Assembly (NCBI GenBank): GCA_965263165.1
Contig: OZ253584.1
Span: 620,001 to 684,000 of the forward strand
Direction of reading: 5' to 3'
DNA: 64,000 nt
Origin: SAR202-VII-2 sp965263165
Lineage (GTDB): Bacteria > Chloroflexota > Dehalococcoidia > Lucifugimonadales > SAR202-VII-2
Shown here: piece by piece, positions 9,041 through 17,751 of the stretch
How the letters are laid out: the number at the start of each line of letters is the position of its first letter
How positions within the stretch are numbered: position 1 is the first letter of the stretch
The notes under the pieces: model-generated
Seen by the model: the letters and a program-made list of their open reading frames with translations, nothing else
What the model was told of the DNA's origin: nothing
Databases searched by the model: none
Made by a program: the position numbers and the translations under genes

Positions 9041-9460
9041 CTACTCCAACTCGACCAGCACGTCCCCAGCTCCAACGCTATCCCCCGCCTCAACCTTCAC
9101 TTCCCTGATGACTCCGGCGATGGATGACCTGATGCTCTGCTCCATCTTCATCGTCTCCAGGACGCACACCTCGTTGCCGGCCCCCACGATCTCGCCTTCC
9201 TGGACCGATATTCGAACGATCCGTCCCGGCATTGGCGCTGTTATCGCCGTCTCTGTTGCCTTGGCAGTGATGCCCGTCGTGCGCCGGGTGGCTCTTCGGG
9301 GCCCCTGGCGGCGCCCCGATCCCTCCAGTCCGTCAAGCTCCACCTGAATGGGCTCGCCGTCGACGAGCACCTCCACCGGCGATGCGGACAGGTCGCCGAC
9401 TTCCACGGTGTAGAGCCGATCCCTCACCATCACCTTAAATACACTCACCGGCGGCTCCAT
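9041..9460 (-). CDS. Biotin carboxyl carrier protein (biotinyl domain)
   Basis: 139 residues. The C-terminal half is a biotinyl/lipoyl domain: ITAPMPGRIVRISVQEGE, the biotinylation motif VCVLETMKMEQ with the target lysine in MKM, and the closing VEAGDSVGAGDVLVELE. The N-terminal half resembles the flexible domain found in propionyl-/acetyl-CoA and oxaloacetate carboxylases. The start overlaps the accC-like gene by 16 bases. Which carboxyltransferase it serves is not shown by this window. Confidence 0.88.
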   Translation of the reverse strand: MEPPVSVFKVMVRDRLYTVEVGDLSASPVEVLVDGEPIQVELDGLEGSGRRQGPRRATRRTTGITAKATETAITAPMPGRIVRISVQEGEIVGAGNEVCVLETMKMEQSIRSSIAGVIREVKVEAGDSVGAGDVLVELE

Positions 9461-10953
9461 TGCTGTCGGCTCATCATCAATTGACGGCGTCCCTCGCGCC
9501 TCCAGGCGCTCTCTCCCCGTGACGGACTCTGCGCCGCGGCGCGGCGCAGGAGTTCCAGGGCCAGGGAAACCGCCACAGCGGCAGCCGCCTCCTTGCCGTT
9601 TCCGTTGCGGCTCTGACGCTCGGCTAGGACCGCGTCAATGACACCTGTAGTATAGCTTCCCCCCCGGAATTCCGGGTGCGCCAGGATGTCCAAGACCAAC
9701 GGTATGTTGCACCGCAGCCCTCGAAGCCTGTAGCCCGCCAGCGCCTGTTCCAAGCGAGCCACCGCCTCCTCGCGGTCTTCTCCCCATACAATGATCTTCG
9801 CCAGCATCGGGTCATAGAAGGGAGACACCTCATAGCCCACGGATATCCCGCTGTCGACGCGGACGTTGGGGCCCTCCGGCTCAGCCATCTCACTAATGAC
9901 GCCGGTGGTCGGGAAGAGCGTGTCCGGATCCTCGGAATAAACGCGGGCCTCAAAGGCATGACCCTTGCTGCGAATGTCGTCCTGCGCGACAGGAAGAGGC
10001 TCGCCACTGGCCACGCGTAGCTGAAGCTCCACGAGGTCCAGGCCGGTGACCATCTCCGTCACGGGATGCTCCACCTGGAGACGGGTGTTGACCTCAAGGA
10101 AGTAGAACCGGCCCGCATCGTCCACAAGGAACTCGACCGTGCCGGCGTTGGTGTAGCCAATGTGCCTGGCCAGCGACGTGGCTGCATCCGTCATACGCAT
10201 TCGCAGATCCGCCGTCATCCGCGGGGACGGCGTTTCCTCGATCACCTTTTGATGGCGTCGCTGCGTTGAACAATCGCGCTCGTTCAGGTGAATCACCTGG
10301 CCCTGGGAGTCCCCCAGCACCTGAATCTCAACGTGGGCGGCCTTTTCAACGTAGCGCTCCAGATAGACCTTGGAGCTGCCGAAGGCGCTCTCGGCCAGAG
10401 AGCGAGCCCCTTTGAGCACCTCCGCCAACTCCTTCCCCGACTGCGCCACCCGCATGCCGATGCCCCCGCCGCCCGCCGCGGCCTTGACGATGACCGGAAA
10501 GCCGATGCCCTCGGCCAGCGACAGAGCCTCGTCATCGGAGACCTCGTCCTGGCTTCCGGGAAGGAGGGGCAGGCCCACTTCAATGGCGGCGGCGCGCGCT
10601 TCCACCTTGTCCCCCATGCGCTTGATGACCCCTGGAGACGGGCCCACGAAGGTTATGCCCGCTTCACCGCACGCACGAGCGAAGTGGGCGTTCTCGGACA
10701 GGAAGCCGTACCCAGGGTGCAGGGCATCCGCCCCGGACTCTCTCGCCACCCGAAGGATGGCATCGGCGTTCAGGTAGCTCTCCCTGGCGGGGGCAGGCCC
10801 CACGCAGTAGGCCTCGTCCGCCAGAGCCGCGTGGGGCGCCTGGGCGTCGGCCTCCGAGTAGACGGCGACCGTTGAAACGCCGAGCCTCCGGCACGTCCGG
10901 ATGACCCGGCAGGCTATCTCCCCTCGGTTCGCGATGAGAACCTTGCTGAACAT
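9445..10953 (-). CDS. accC: Biotin carboxylase (acetyl/propionyl-CoA or pyruvate carboxylase subunit)
   Basis: 502 residues. An ATP-grasp biotin carboxylase that carboxylates the biotin of the adjacent BCCP. Visible signatures are KVLIANRGEIACRVIRT at the N-terminus, the glycine-rich VKAAAGGGGIGMRVA, the HVEIQVLGDSQG strand, the catalytic region FLEVNTRLQVEHPVTE, and the C-terminal biotin-carboxylase domain. The last 50 residues are Arg/Ala-rich and look like a non-conserved tail running into the downstream gene. The family does not distinguish acetyl-CoA from propionyl-CoA or pyruvate carboxylases on sequence seen here. Confidence 0.9.
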   Translation of the reverse strand: MFSKVLIANRGEIACRVIRTCRRLGVSTVAVYSEADAQAPHAALADEAYCVGPAPARESYLNADAILRVARESGADALHPGYGFLSENAHFARACGEAGITFVGPSPGVIKRMGDKVEARAAAIEVGLPLLPGSQDEVSDDEALSLAEGIGFPVIVKAAAGGGGIGMRVAQSGKELAEVLKGARSLAESAFGSSKVYLERYVEKAAHVEIQVLGDSQGQVIHLNERDCSTQRRHQKVIEETPSPRMTADLRMRMTDAATSLARHIGYTNAGTVEFLVDDAGRFYFLEVNTRLQVEHPVTEMVTGLDLVELQLRVASGEPLPVAQDDIRSKGHAFEARVYSEDPDTLFPTTGVISEMAEPEGPNVRVDSGISVGYEVSPFYDPMLAKIIVWGEDREEAVARLEQALAGYRLRGLRCNIPLVLDILAHPEFRGGSYTTGVIDAVLAERQSRNGNGKEAAAAVAVSLALELLRRAAAQSPSRGESAWRREGRRQLMMSRQQWSRR

Positions 10954-10981
10954 TCCTCTGGCCCTCGCGAGGCGGGTCTGG

Positions 10982-11788
10982 CTAGCTCCGAGGCGCGCTT
11001 GGCTGCTTGGCCGCAGCCCCGGTACCCTCGCGCAATTGCTTCAGCCGGTACAGGAAGCGGGGGGAATGAAGCTCCCGCTCGAGGATGAAGGTTACATATC
11101 CTCGGAGCACCCGCTCCAGATGGTCCATGACTTCGCCGGTGAGGGTCAGTCGCGCCACCCGGTCCGGGCTCTCCCGAAGGAAGTAGCGAAGCACCTTGAG
11201 CACCTGCACAGGAAGGGGGAACACCCGGCCCTGAACATTGTAGCAACTGGGGCAGAGAACACCACCCAGGTCTGGGCTGAATGCGTGGGCGTCCGGGGCA
11301 ATCTCGCCCTCGCAGGATACGCAGTGCTGCAACTCCGGTAGAAACCCCGATATATCCGTCAGCCTGAACTCGAAGTAGCGAACGAGAAGCTGCGCGGATG
11401 GCCACTGCTCAAACCACTCCAGGGTCCTGCGAAGCTGGTGATATTGGGACCCCGCCAGTTGCTCGTCGGCGACCAAGGCATCGGAAAGCTCCGCGCAGTA
11501 CAGCGCAGACGAGACCAGGTCCAGGTCCTCCCGAAGAGGGCGGTGGCTGTCGATGGACTGGGCGCCGGTCACGATATCCAGGCCCTTGCCGGTGGTCAGG
11601 CTCAGGGAAACCCTGGTCAGGGGCTCAACGTGCCCTCCCAGTCTGCTCTTGGAACGGCGGGCGCCTCTTGCCACAGCTCGCAGCTTGCCCATGTTCGGCG
11701 TAAGGAGGGTGAGGATGCTGTCGGCCTCGCCCCAGGAGCGCTGACGCAGGACGATGGCCTCAGTCTTGTAGAATCGGGGGCTGGTCAT
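10982..11788 (-). CDS. recO: DNA repair protein RecO
   Basis: 268 residues when started at MTSPRFYKTEAIVLRQRSWG; the 13 codons upstream in frame overlap recR and are dropped. An OB fold occupies the N-terminus, and a four-cysteine zinc site follows (CVSCEGEIAP and LCPSCYN). RecO loads RecA in the RecFOR pathway with RecR, encoded immediately upstream with a 4-bp gap. Confidence 0.9.
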   Translation of the reverse strand: MTSPRFYKTEAIVLRQRSWGEADSILTLLTPNMGKLRAVARGARRSKSRLGGHVEPLTRVSLSLTTGKGLDIVTGAQSIDSHRPLREDLDLVSSALYCAELSDALVADEQLAGSQYHQLRRTLEWFEQWPSAQLLVRYFEFRLTDISGFLPELQHCVSCEGEIAPDAHAFSPDLGGVLCPSCYNVQGRVFPLPVQVLKVLRYFLRESPDRVARLTLTGEVMDHLERVLRGYVTFILERELHSPRFLYRLKQLREGTGAAAKQPSAPRS

Positions 11789-11792
11789 GCCC

Positions 11793-12404
11793 CTAGAACT
11801 CCTGTCGGCCTTCCAACGCCCTCGCAAGCGTCACGTCGTCGGCGAACTCCAAGTCGCCGCCCGAAGGCAGTCCCCGCGCCAGACGCGTCACCCGGAGCGC
11901 CAACGGCCGGACCAGGCGGTGCAGATACATCGCCGTGGCCTCCCCCTCCATATTGGGGTTGGTCGCCAGGATGACTTCCTCCACGTCTTCTCCCTGCAAC
12001 CGCCGAAGAAGTTCGTTGATCCGCAGATGCTCCGGGCCCACACCGTTGATGGGAGAGATGGCGCCATGAAGCACGTGATAAAGCCCCTGGTAGGCGCGGG
12101 AGCGCTCCAGGGCCAGAATGTCCAGCGGTTCCTCCACGACGCACAGCCGGGTGCGCTCACGGCGCTGGTCCAGGCAGAGCGCGCACGGGTCCTGCTCCGT
12201 AATGTTCTGGCAGACGGAGCAGAGGACAATCCGCTCCTTGACGGCAACGATGGCTTCAGCCAGAGACTGGGCATCCTCAGAAGGCGTGCGCACAAGGAAA
12301 TAGGCCAGGCGTTGGGCGTTCTTGGGGCCTATGCCTGGCAGCTTGTGGAACTCCTCTATCAAACGGGCCACGGGTCCCGCGGTGGGCAGGTAGTCACTGG
12401 TCAT
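11793..12404 (-). CDS. recR: Recombination mediator RecR
   Basis: 203 residues. A helix-hairpin-helix (FHKLPGIGPKNAQRLAYF) is followed by a four-Cys zinc finger (CSVCQNITEQDPCALC) and a Toprim domain (VEEVILATNPNMEGEATAMY), the full RecR order. It forms a unit with ybaB and dnaX upstream and recO downstream. Confidence 0.97.
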   Translation of the reverse strand: MTSDYLPTAGPVARLIEEFHKLPGIGPKNAQRLAYFLVRTPSEDAQSLAEAIVAVKERIVLCSVCQNITEQDPCALCLDQRRERTRLCVVEEPLDILALERSRAYQGLYHVLHGAISPINGVGPEHLRINELLRRLQGEDVEEVILATNPNMEGEATAMYLHRLVRPLALRVTRLARGLPSGGDLEFADDVTLARALEGRQEF

Positions 12405-12421
12405 AGCGCAGACCCCGCGCC

Positions 12422-12739
12422 CTACATCAACCCGGGAATGTTCAGCCCGCCTGTGACGGAGGCCATCCGTTCCTGGGCCAAGGTCTGGGCCTTGTCCATT
12501 GCCTCGTTGACGGCGGCTTGGACCAAGTCTTGCAGCATCTCGACGTCGGACGGGTCAACGGCGTCAGGCGCAATCTCCACCGACTGGACCTTGAGCTTGC
12601 CCGTGGCCACCACCTTGACCACCCCACCTCCGGCGCTTCCTTCAACGGTGGCCTGTTCCAACTCCTCCTGCACTTTGCTCAGGCGCTGCTGCATCTGCTG
12701 GGCCTGCTTCAACAGGTTCTTGTTCATCCCCTTCATCAT
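12422..12739 (-). CDS. YbaB/EbfC nucleoid-associated protein
   Basis: 105 residues. A Gln-rich helical start (LLKQAQQMQQRLSKVQEELE) is followed by the YbaB core VKVVATGKLKVQSVEIAPDA and a C-terminal helix with LVQAAVNEAMDKAQ. The family binds DNA and is normally encoded between dnaX and recR, as here. It overlaps the dnaX stop by 4 bases. Confidence 0.93.
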   Translation of the reverse strand: MMKGMNKNLLKQAQQMQQRLSKVQEELEQATVEGSAGGGVVKVVATGKLKVQSVEIAPDAVDPSDVEMLQDLVQAAVNEAMDKAQTLAQERMASVTGGLNIPGLM

Positions 12740-14514
12740 GGCGCCTGCTCCTCCTGGAACTCGAAGGTCTCGTCTTCCTGCCCCTCGGCTGTCTCCGATT
12801 TCGACTCATGCACGATGCGACCGCCCTTGGCCAGGGCCATCCTTAACAAGTGGCCGCCTTGGGCCGGCCCCTCAACATCGCCGCCCGCGCTCTCCAGCCG
12901 AACCTCTAACTGCCTGCCCAGCACTGCCTCCATGCCCTCGCCCATCGCCTTGCGGCCCTCGGGTGTCTGCAACTCCTCTTCCAGCCGCTCCATGTTGGAG
13001 CGGCTGCTAAATCGAAGCACCAGAACCCCGTCATCCAGTTGGTGCGACCGGCTGTCACGCATTAGGCCGCCCAGGGAAAAGCGCCGCCCCTTCTTCCGCT
13101 GGAGGGTGCTGATGAGCTGAGGCCACCGCGCTTCAAGGGTCTGGGCGTCCATGAAGCCGTGGGAGGGCGCTGCCGGCGTCTGATCCTCACCCAGAGGGGC
13201 GGCTTCAGTGGGAGGGTCCTGAGCAGCGGCGGCCGGAGCTGGCCCCGGTTGAGGCCCCTCCCCCGGCGCTGATGCCTGTCCGGGGATTGAGTCTGCAATC
13301 GCCGGCCCATTCCCCCGCGCTTCCGGAGAAGAAGAAGCGGCCGCCGCAGGAGCGACTGCCGCCCTCGCGGTAACCGGAGGCGCAGCAGCCTGCCGAGGAG
13401 GCCGGGCGCCCTCAGCAGATGCGGCGCGCGTTGGGGACTGCGCCTTCAAAGACGTTTCCACCAGCGCCAACTCCAACGGCAACGGCGAGGACAGGCCGGC
13501 CCTAACGTCTGCCAGGCTGAACAGCTTCACCGCCCTCACCAGCGTTTCGACATCCGGCCCTGCCGCCGCCGTCTTCAGCCGCTCTAATGCATCGGCGTTG
13601 TAGTCCAGGCTACCCTCGGCCCCAGAGCGGACGAGCAGGGCGCCTCGCAGGTATTCAACCACCTGCTTATGGAACTGCCGCAGGTCGGCGCCGTTGATGG
13701 AGGCCGCGTGAATGACCCCCAGTCCCTCGGGAAGGTCTCCGCTGAGTACGCACTCCACGACCCGCAACGCCGCCTCTTCATCCCCCAGTCCCAGCAGGTC
13801 CTGCACGTGGGCGGCGCCGAACTCGCTCCCATAGGAGACGATCATCTGGTCCAGAAGGTTCACGGCGTCCCGCAGGCTCCCGGAGGCAGCTTTGGCGATG
13901 GCCCACAGAGCCTCATCGGAGGCGGCCACGCCCTCGGCGTCACAGATGGACCGGAGCCTCTCCACGGTTGCGATAGGCGCTATCCGCCTGAAGTCGAACC
14001 GCTGGCAGCGGGACGCTACCGTTGCCGGCACTCGGTGAGGCTCGGTTGTGGCCAGCACAAAGATGGCGTGGGCGGGCGGCTCTTCCAGCGTCTTGAGCAG
14101 GGCATTGAAGGCCGCGTCGGTCAGCATATGCACTTCGTCCACGATGTAGACCTTGAAACGGGCCTGGGACGGAGCATAGTAGATCTTCTCTCGGAGGTTG
14201 CGGATGTCGTCGATGCCGCGGTTGCTGGCGGCGTCGATCTCCACAAGGTCCATTGCCACTCCATCCGCAATGGACGCGCACAGGGCGCAGACATTGCACG
14301 GCTGGCCCTCCTGCGGGCTCAGACAGTTGACGGCCTTGGCGAGGATTCTGGCGGTGCTGGTCTTGCCGGTGCCCCTGGGGCCACAGAACAGATAGGCGTG
14401 GGCCACCCTGCCCTGGGCCACGGCCCGCTGAAGGGTGCGGACCACCGGCTCCTGGCCCACCACGTCATCCAGACCCTGGGGACGCCACTTCCTGTAGAGG
14501 ACTTGACTGCTCAA
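12736..14514 (-). CDS. dnaX: DNA polymerase III subunit gamma/tau
   Basis: 592 residues. The AAA+ clamp-loader module is complete: start YRKWRPQGLDDVVGQE, Walker A GPRGTGKTS, a zinc-binding run of cysteines (NCLSPQEGQPCNVCALC), Walker B VYIVDEVHML, and sensor/arginine region ATVASRCQRFDFRR. A long Ala/Pro/Glu linker (about 370-465) leads to a C-terminal tau-like domain. No obvious slippery A/T run for frameshifting was noticed. It overlaps ybeY upstream by 4 bases. Confidence 0.96.
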   Translation of the reverse strand: MSSQVLYRKWRPQGLDDVVGQEPVVRTLQRAVAQGRVAHAYLFCGPRGTGKTSTARILAKAVNCLSPQEGQPCNVCALCASIADGVAMDLVEIDAASNRGIDDIRNLREKIYYAPSQARFKVYIVDEVHMLTDAAFNALLKTLEEPPAHAIFVLATTEPHRVPATVASRCQRFDFRRIAPIATVERLRSICDAEGVAASDEALWAIAKAASGSLRDAVNLLDQMIVSYGSEFGAAHVQDLLGLGDEEAALRVVECVLSGDLPEGLGVIHAASINGADLRQFHKQVVEYLRGALLVRSGAEGSLDYNADALERLKTAAAGPDVETLVRAVKLFSLADVRAGLSSPLPLELALVETSLKAQSPTRAASAEGARPPRQAAAPPVTARAAVAPAAAASSSPEARGNGPAIADSIPGQASAPGEGPQPGPAPAAAAQDPPTEAAPLGEDQTPAAPSHGFMDAQTLEARWPQLISTLQRKKGRRFSLGGLMRDSRSHQLDDGVLVLRFSSRSNMERLEEELQTPEGRKAMGEGMEAVLGRQLEVRLESAGGDVEGPAQGGHLLRMALAKGGRIVHESKSETAEGQEDETFEFQEEQAP

Positions 14515-15023
14515 CGGCGCTCTCCTGCAAAGAGCCCGGCCACCACCGCGTCTTGCTTCTGGAACATGACTTTTTCCTCGGCCGGCTCCGCATGATCGTA
14601 CCCCAAGAGGTGGAGAACGCCGTGAGCCAACAACAGCGCCGCTTCTTCCTTGACGCGCCCGCCATGAGCAGCCGCTTGGCGCTTGGCCTGCGGGTAGGAG
14701 ATGACAACCTCGCCGAGGTTGAGGGGTTGGTGCGGCGGTTCTATGAAGCCTTCTCCCGGGGTCTCGCCACCCACCGCTCCATCCGAGGGAGCCGGGAAGG
14801 TCTGGAAAGCGAACGCAAGCACGTCGGTCGCTTCGTCCAGACCCCGGTAGTCCTTGTTGAGTTGCCGCACCGTTTCGTCGTCAGCGATGACCACGCCAAC
14901 CTCCACTGGGTCTTGGAGACCCTCCTTGTCCAGGGTGTGCTCCACCACAGACCGGAGCCAGCGACGGGAGAAACGACGGCGAAACTCAGGCAGGAGATGA
15001 ACAGAAATATCGCCACGGGACAT
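14511..15023 (-). CDS. ybeY: Endoribonuclease YbeY (16S rRNA maturation)
   Basis: Started at MSRGDISVHLLPEFRRRFSR (170 residues); the 70 codons upstream in the open frame have no family similarity. The zinc signature HGVLHLLGYDH is intact, preceded by VGVVIADDETVRQLNKDYRG and LGEVVISYPQAKRQA. It is the metal-dependent RNase for 16S 3'-end maturation and ribosome quality control. Confidence 0.94.
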   Translation of the reverse strand: MSRGDISVHLLPEFRRRFSRRWLRSVVEHTLDKEGLQDPVEVGVVIADDETVRQLNKDYRGLDEATDVLAFAFQTFPAPSDGAVGGETPGEGFIEPPHQPLNLGEVVISYPQAKRQAAAHGGRVKEEAALLLAHGVLHLLGYDHAEPAEEKVMFQKQDAVVAGLFAGERR

Positions 15024-15165
15024 GGGCAAGGCCCTCGCTGCGATGATAGCACAGGGCGTATGGCCCTTCAACGAACGGTGGGCGGCATCCTGGAAGATGT
15101 CGAGGTCTTGCCCCAGCCTGCCCCACCACCCCTGCGCAGCCGCCGAAGACGCCGACCGCTTCACC

Positions 15166-15888
15166 CTAAAGGCTGGCCACGGCCTGCTGCTGCACCTTGA
15201 ACAGGCGGCTCGTCCCTTTGTCGGCCAGGTCAATCAGCGCATCCAACGCCTGGCGCGAGAACGGCAACCCCTCGGCTGTGCCCTGGACCTCCACCAACGT
15301 CCCTTCGTCGGTCATTACGACGTTGAAGTCAACCTCGGCATCGAAGTCTTCCTGATAGCACAGGTCCAGGAGATGCTGGCCCTTGACCACGCCGGCGCTG
15401 ATGGCGGCGACCGCCGACCTGAGCGGTATCTTCTCCACCATCGAGGCGCGCTGGAGCGCAACCATGGCCTGATACAGCGCCACGTAGGCCCCGGTGATAG
15501 CCGCCGTGCGCGTACCGCCGTCAGCCTGAAGGACGTCACAGTCCACCGTTATCGTGACCTCGCCCAGCGCCCTCAGGTCCACCGCCGCTCTCAGCGACCG
15601 GCCAATCAGGCGCTGAATCTCCTGGGTGCGTCCGCCCACCCTGCCCTGATTCACCTCCCTGGACGTCCGGGTGAGCGTGGAGCGGGGCAACATGCTGTAT
15701 TCAGCGGTCACCCACCCCTGTCCCATCCCGCGCAGAAAGCCGGGCACTCGGTCCTCCACGCTGGCGGCGCAGGCAACCTTAGTCTTGCCCATCTCAATCA
15801 GCGCGGAGCCTTCGGCAAAGGAGAAATAACCGGGCGTTATTGTCGTGGGCCTGGGCTCGTCATTGGCCCGTCCGTCTATGCGAGGCAA
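15166..15888 (-). CDS. rph: Ribonuclease PH
   Basis: 240 residues, full length. Signatures of the 3'-5' phosphorolytic exoribonuclease are present: GSALIEMGKTKVACAASV, GWVTAEYSMLPRSTLTRTSR, and TITVDCDVLQADGGTRTAAI. It trims tRNA 3' ends. It lies 36 bp downstream of leuB on the same strand and may be carried on the leu transcript. Confidence 0.96.
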   Translation of the reverse strand: MPRIDGRANDEPRPTTITPGYFSFAEGSALIEMGKTKVACAASVEDRVPGFLRGMGQGWVTAEYSMLPRSTLTRTSREVNQGRVGGRTQEIQRLIGRSLRAAVDLRALGEVTITVDCDVLQADGGTRTAAITGAYVALYQAMVALQRASMVEKIPLRSAVAAISAGVVKGQHLLDLCYQEDFDAEVDFNVVMTDEGTLVEVQGTAEGLPFSRQALDALIDLADKGTSRLFKVQQQAVASL

Positions 15889-15924
15889 TGGCGTCTCCTG
15901 GGGAAGTTCCCCTCGGGGAAGTTC

Positions 15925-17028
15925 CTATTGAAGGGCGTCGACGATGGCCCGCCCCATCTGCGACGTCGTTACCGGCTTCACACCGTCATTGGAGATGTCG
16001 GCGGTGCGATAGCCTTCCTCCACCACCGCCCCCACGGCCCGCTCCACCGCGTCGGCCTCCCTGTGCAGGTTGAACGAGTACCTGAGCATCAGAGCGATGC
16101 TCAGGATCGCGGCAATGGGATTGGCTTTCCCTGTCCCAGCGATGTCCGGCGCGGAGCCGTGAACGGGCTCATACAGCCCAAGAGTGCGGCGGCGCCGGCG
16201 TCCCTCCGTCGAAGGAATCCGGGCCAAGCTCGCCGACGATAGGAGCCCCAGAGACCCAGCGAGGACGGCAGCCTCATCGCTCAGGATGTCCCCGAACATG
16301 TTCTCGGACACCAGCACGTCGAACCGGCTGGGCCGCAGCATGAGCTGCATGGCGCAGTTGTCCACGTACAGGTGGTCCAGCGCAACGTCCGGGTACTCTT
16401 CAGCCAGCTCGTTGGCAATCTGCCGCCACAGCCGCGACGACTCCAAGACGTTGGCCTTGTCTACTGAAGTCAGCCGCTTGCGCCGGCTTCGCGCCAGCTC
16501 AAATCCCACCCGTATGATCCGCTCGATCTCCCGCTCGGTGTAGGACAGGGTGTCGACGCCGCGACGGCCTCTGTTGGTCTCCCACCGCCTCTTCGGCTTG
16601 CCGAAGTAGATGCCGCCTGTCAGTTCCCGCACCACCATCAGGTCGACCCCTTTGAGAACCTCTGGCTTCAGCGTGCCGGAGTCGGCAAGGGCGGGGATCA
16701 CCTTGACAGGTCGCAGGTTGGCAAAGAGCCCAAGGCCCTTCCGAAGCGCCAGTAGACCGTCTTCAGGCCGGTGCTTGGCCGAAGGGTTGTCCCACTGGGG
16801 ACCGCCAACGGCCCCCAGGAGTACGGCCGAGCTTCCCTTACAGAGGTTGAGGGTGGTCTCAGGGAGCGGCGTCCCATGCTTGTCTATGGCGATGCCGCCG
16901 ATATCTGCGTGGTTGAATTTGAGCGAGTGGCGGAACCGCTCGGCAACGACCTCTAGGACGCGTGTGCCTTCACTGACCACCTCCGGCCCGATCCCATCTC
17001 CGGGCAGGACAGTAACGACCATGTCCAT
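15925..17028 (-). CDS. leuB: 3-isopropylmalate dehydrogenase
   Basis: 367 residues. It oxidises and decarboxylates 3-isopropylmalate in leucine synthesis. Visible are VTVLPGDGIGPEVVSEG, LLALRKGLGLFANLRPVK, RELTGGIYFGKP, VDKANVLESSRLWR, VDNCAMQLMLRPSRFDVL and the NAD site YEPVHGSAPDIAGTGKANP. The gap of about 200 bp to leuD holds no recognisable gene or motif. Confidence 0.96.
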   Translation of the reverse strand: MDMVVTVLPGDGIGPEVVSEGTRVLEVVAERFRHSLKFNHADIGGIAIDKHGTPLPETTLNLCKGSSAVLLGAVGGPQWDNPSAKHRPEDGLLALRKGLGLFANLRPVKVIPALADSGTLKPEVLKGVDLMVVRELTGGIYFGKPKRRWETNRGRRGVDTLSYTEREIERIIRVGFELARSRRKRLTSVDKANVLESSRLWRQIANELAEEYPDVALDHLYVDNCAMQLMLRPSRFDVLVSENMFGDILSDEAAVLAGSLGLLSSASLARIPSTEGRRRRRTLGLYEPVHGSAPDIAGTGKANPIAAILSIALMLRYSFNLHREADAVERAVGAVVEEGYRTADISNDGVKPVTTSQMGRAIVDALQ

Positions 17029-17227
17029 GAAGGCCTCCTCGTACGATACAAGCTAGGACCCACACAAGGCCCTGCAACACGGCGCTGCGGGGGCTGTATG
17101 CATCACCCGCGCAAGGCGCACCCAGGCAAAACAAGTGCGAAGGGAAGCAAGACGGAGGACGAACAGGAGAGTCCGACCGGCCCCGTCCCTCGAAGAGCCT
17201 CCCTTGGGTCTCCAGGAACGCTCCTAG

Positions 17228-17749
17228 TTAGGGCTGGGAACTTTGCTGTTGGAGGCGGAGCCTAGTATATTCCACGACTCCGCCTGCATCAATGATATCG
17301 AGCATGAATTGGTCCAGGGGCTTGGCCTGGAAAACCTGCTCCTTCGTGAGGTTGGTGATGGTCCCCTCCGCCAGATCTACCTGTAACCGGTCGCCGGCTT
17401 CGGTGGCGTCCACCGCCTCCGGGCACTCCAGCGCGGGGATGCCGCGGTTGATGGAGTTGCGGAAGAAAATACGGGCAAACGACTTCGCCACGATGCAGGA
17501 GATCCCCGCGCCTTTCAACGCTATCGGCGCGTGCTCCCGGGACGAGCCGCACCCGAAGTTGGTCTCAGCCACAATGACGTCGCCCGGCTGCACCCGGTTA
17601 ACGAAATCCGGATCGTTCGAGCCCTCCATGGCATGCGCCGCCAGGAAATCCTCGTCGGTGCTGATCAAATAGCGGGCCGGGATAATCTGATCGGTGTCAA
17701 TGTTCACACCGTATTTGTGGACCGTTCCTTGAAACACGCTGACGCCCAT
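17228..17749 (-). CDS. leuD: 3-isopropylmalate dehydratase small subunit
   Basis: 173 residues. The swivelling domain has VNIDTDQIIPARYL, the substrate loop NFGCGSSREHAPIAL, and SFARIFFRNSINRGIP. It is of the short HacB/LeuD2 form. It starts 2 bp after the leuC stop and pairs with LeuC to isomerise 2-isopropylmalate. Confidence 0.95.
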   Translation of the reverse strand: MGVSVFQGTVHKYGVNIDTDQIIPARYLISTDEDFLAAHAMEGSNDPDFVNRVQPGDVIVAETNFGCGSSREHAPIALKGAGISCIVAKSFARIFFRNSINRGIPALECPEAVDATEAGDRLQVDLAEGTITNLTKEQVFQAKPLDQFMLDIIDAGGVVEYTRLRLQQQSSQP

Positions 17750-17751
17750 GA

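Noticed and set aside
17029..17227. tRNA or riboswitch between leuB and leuD
   Set aside because: No cloverleaf, T-loop sequence or recognised aptamer motif is visible.
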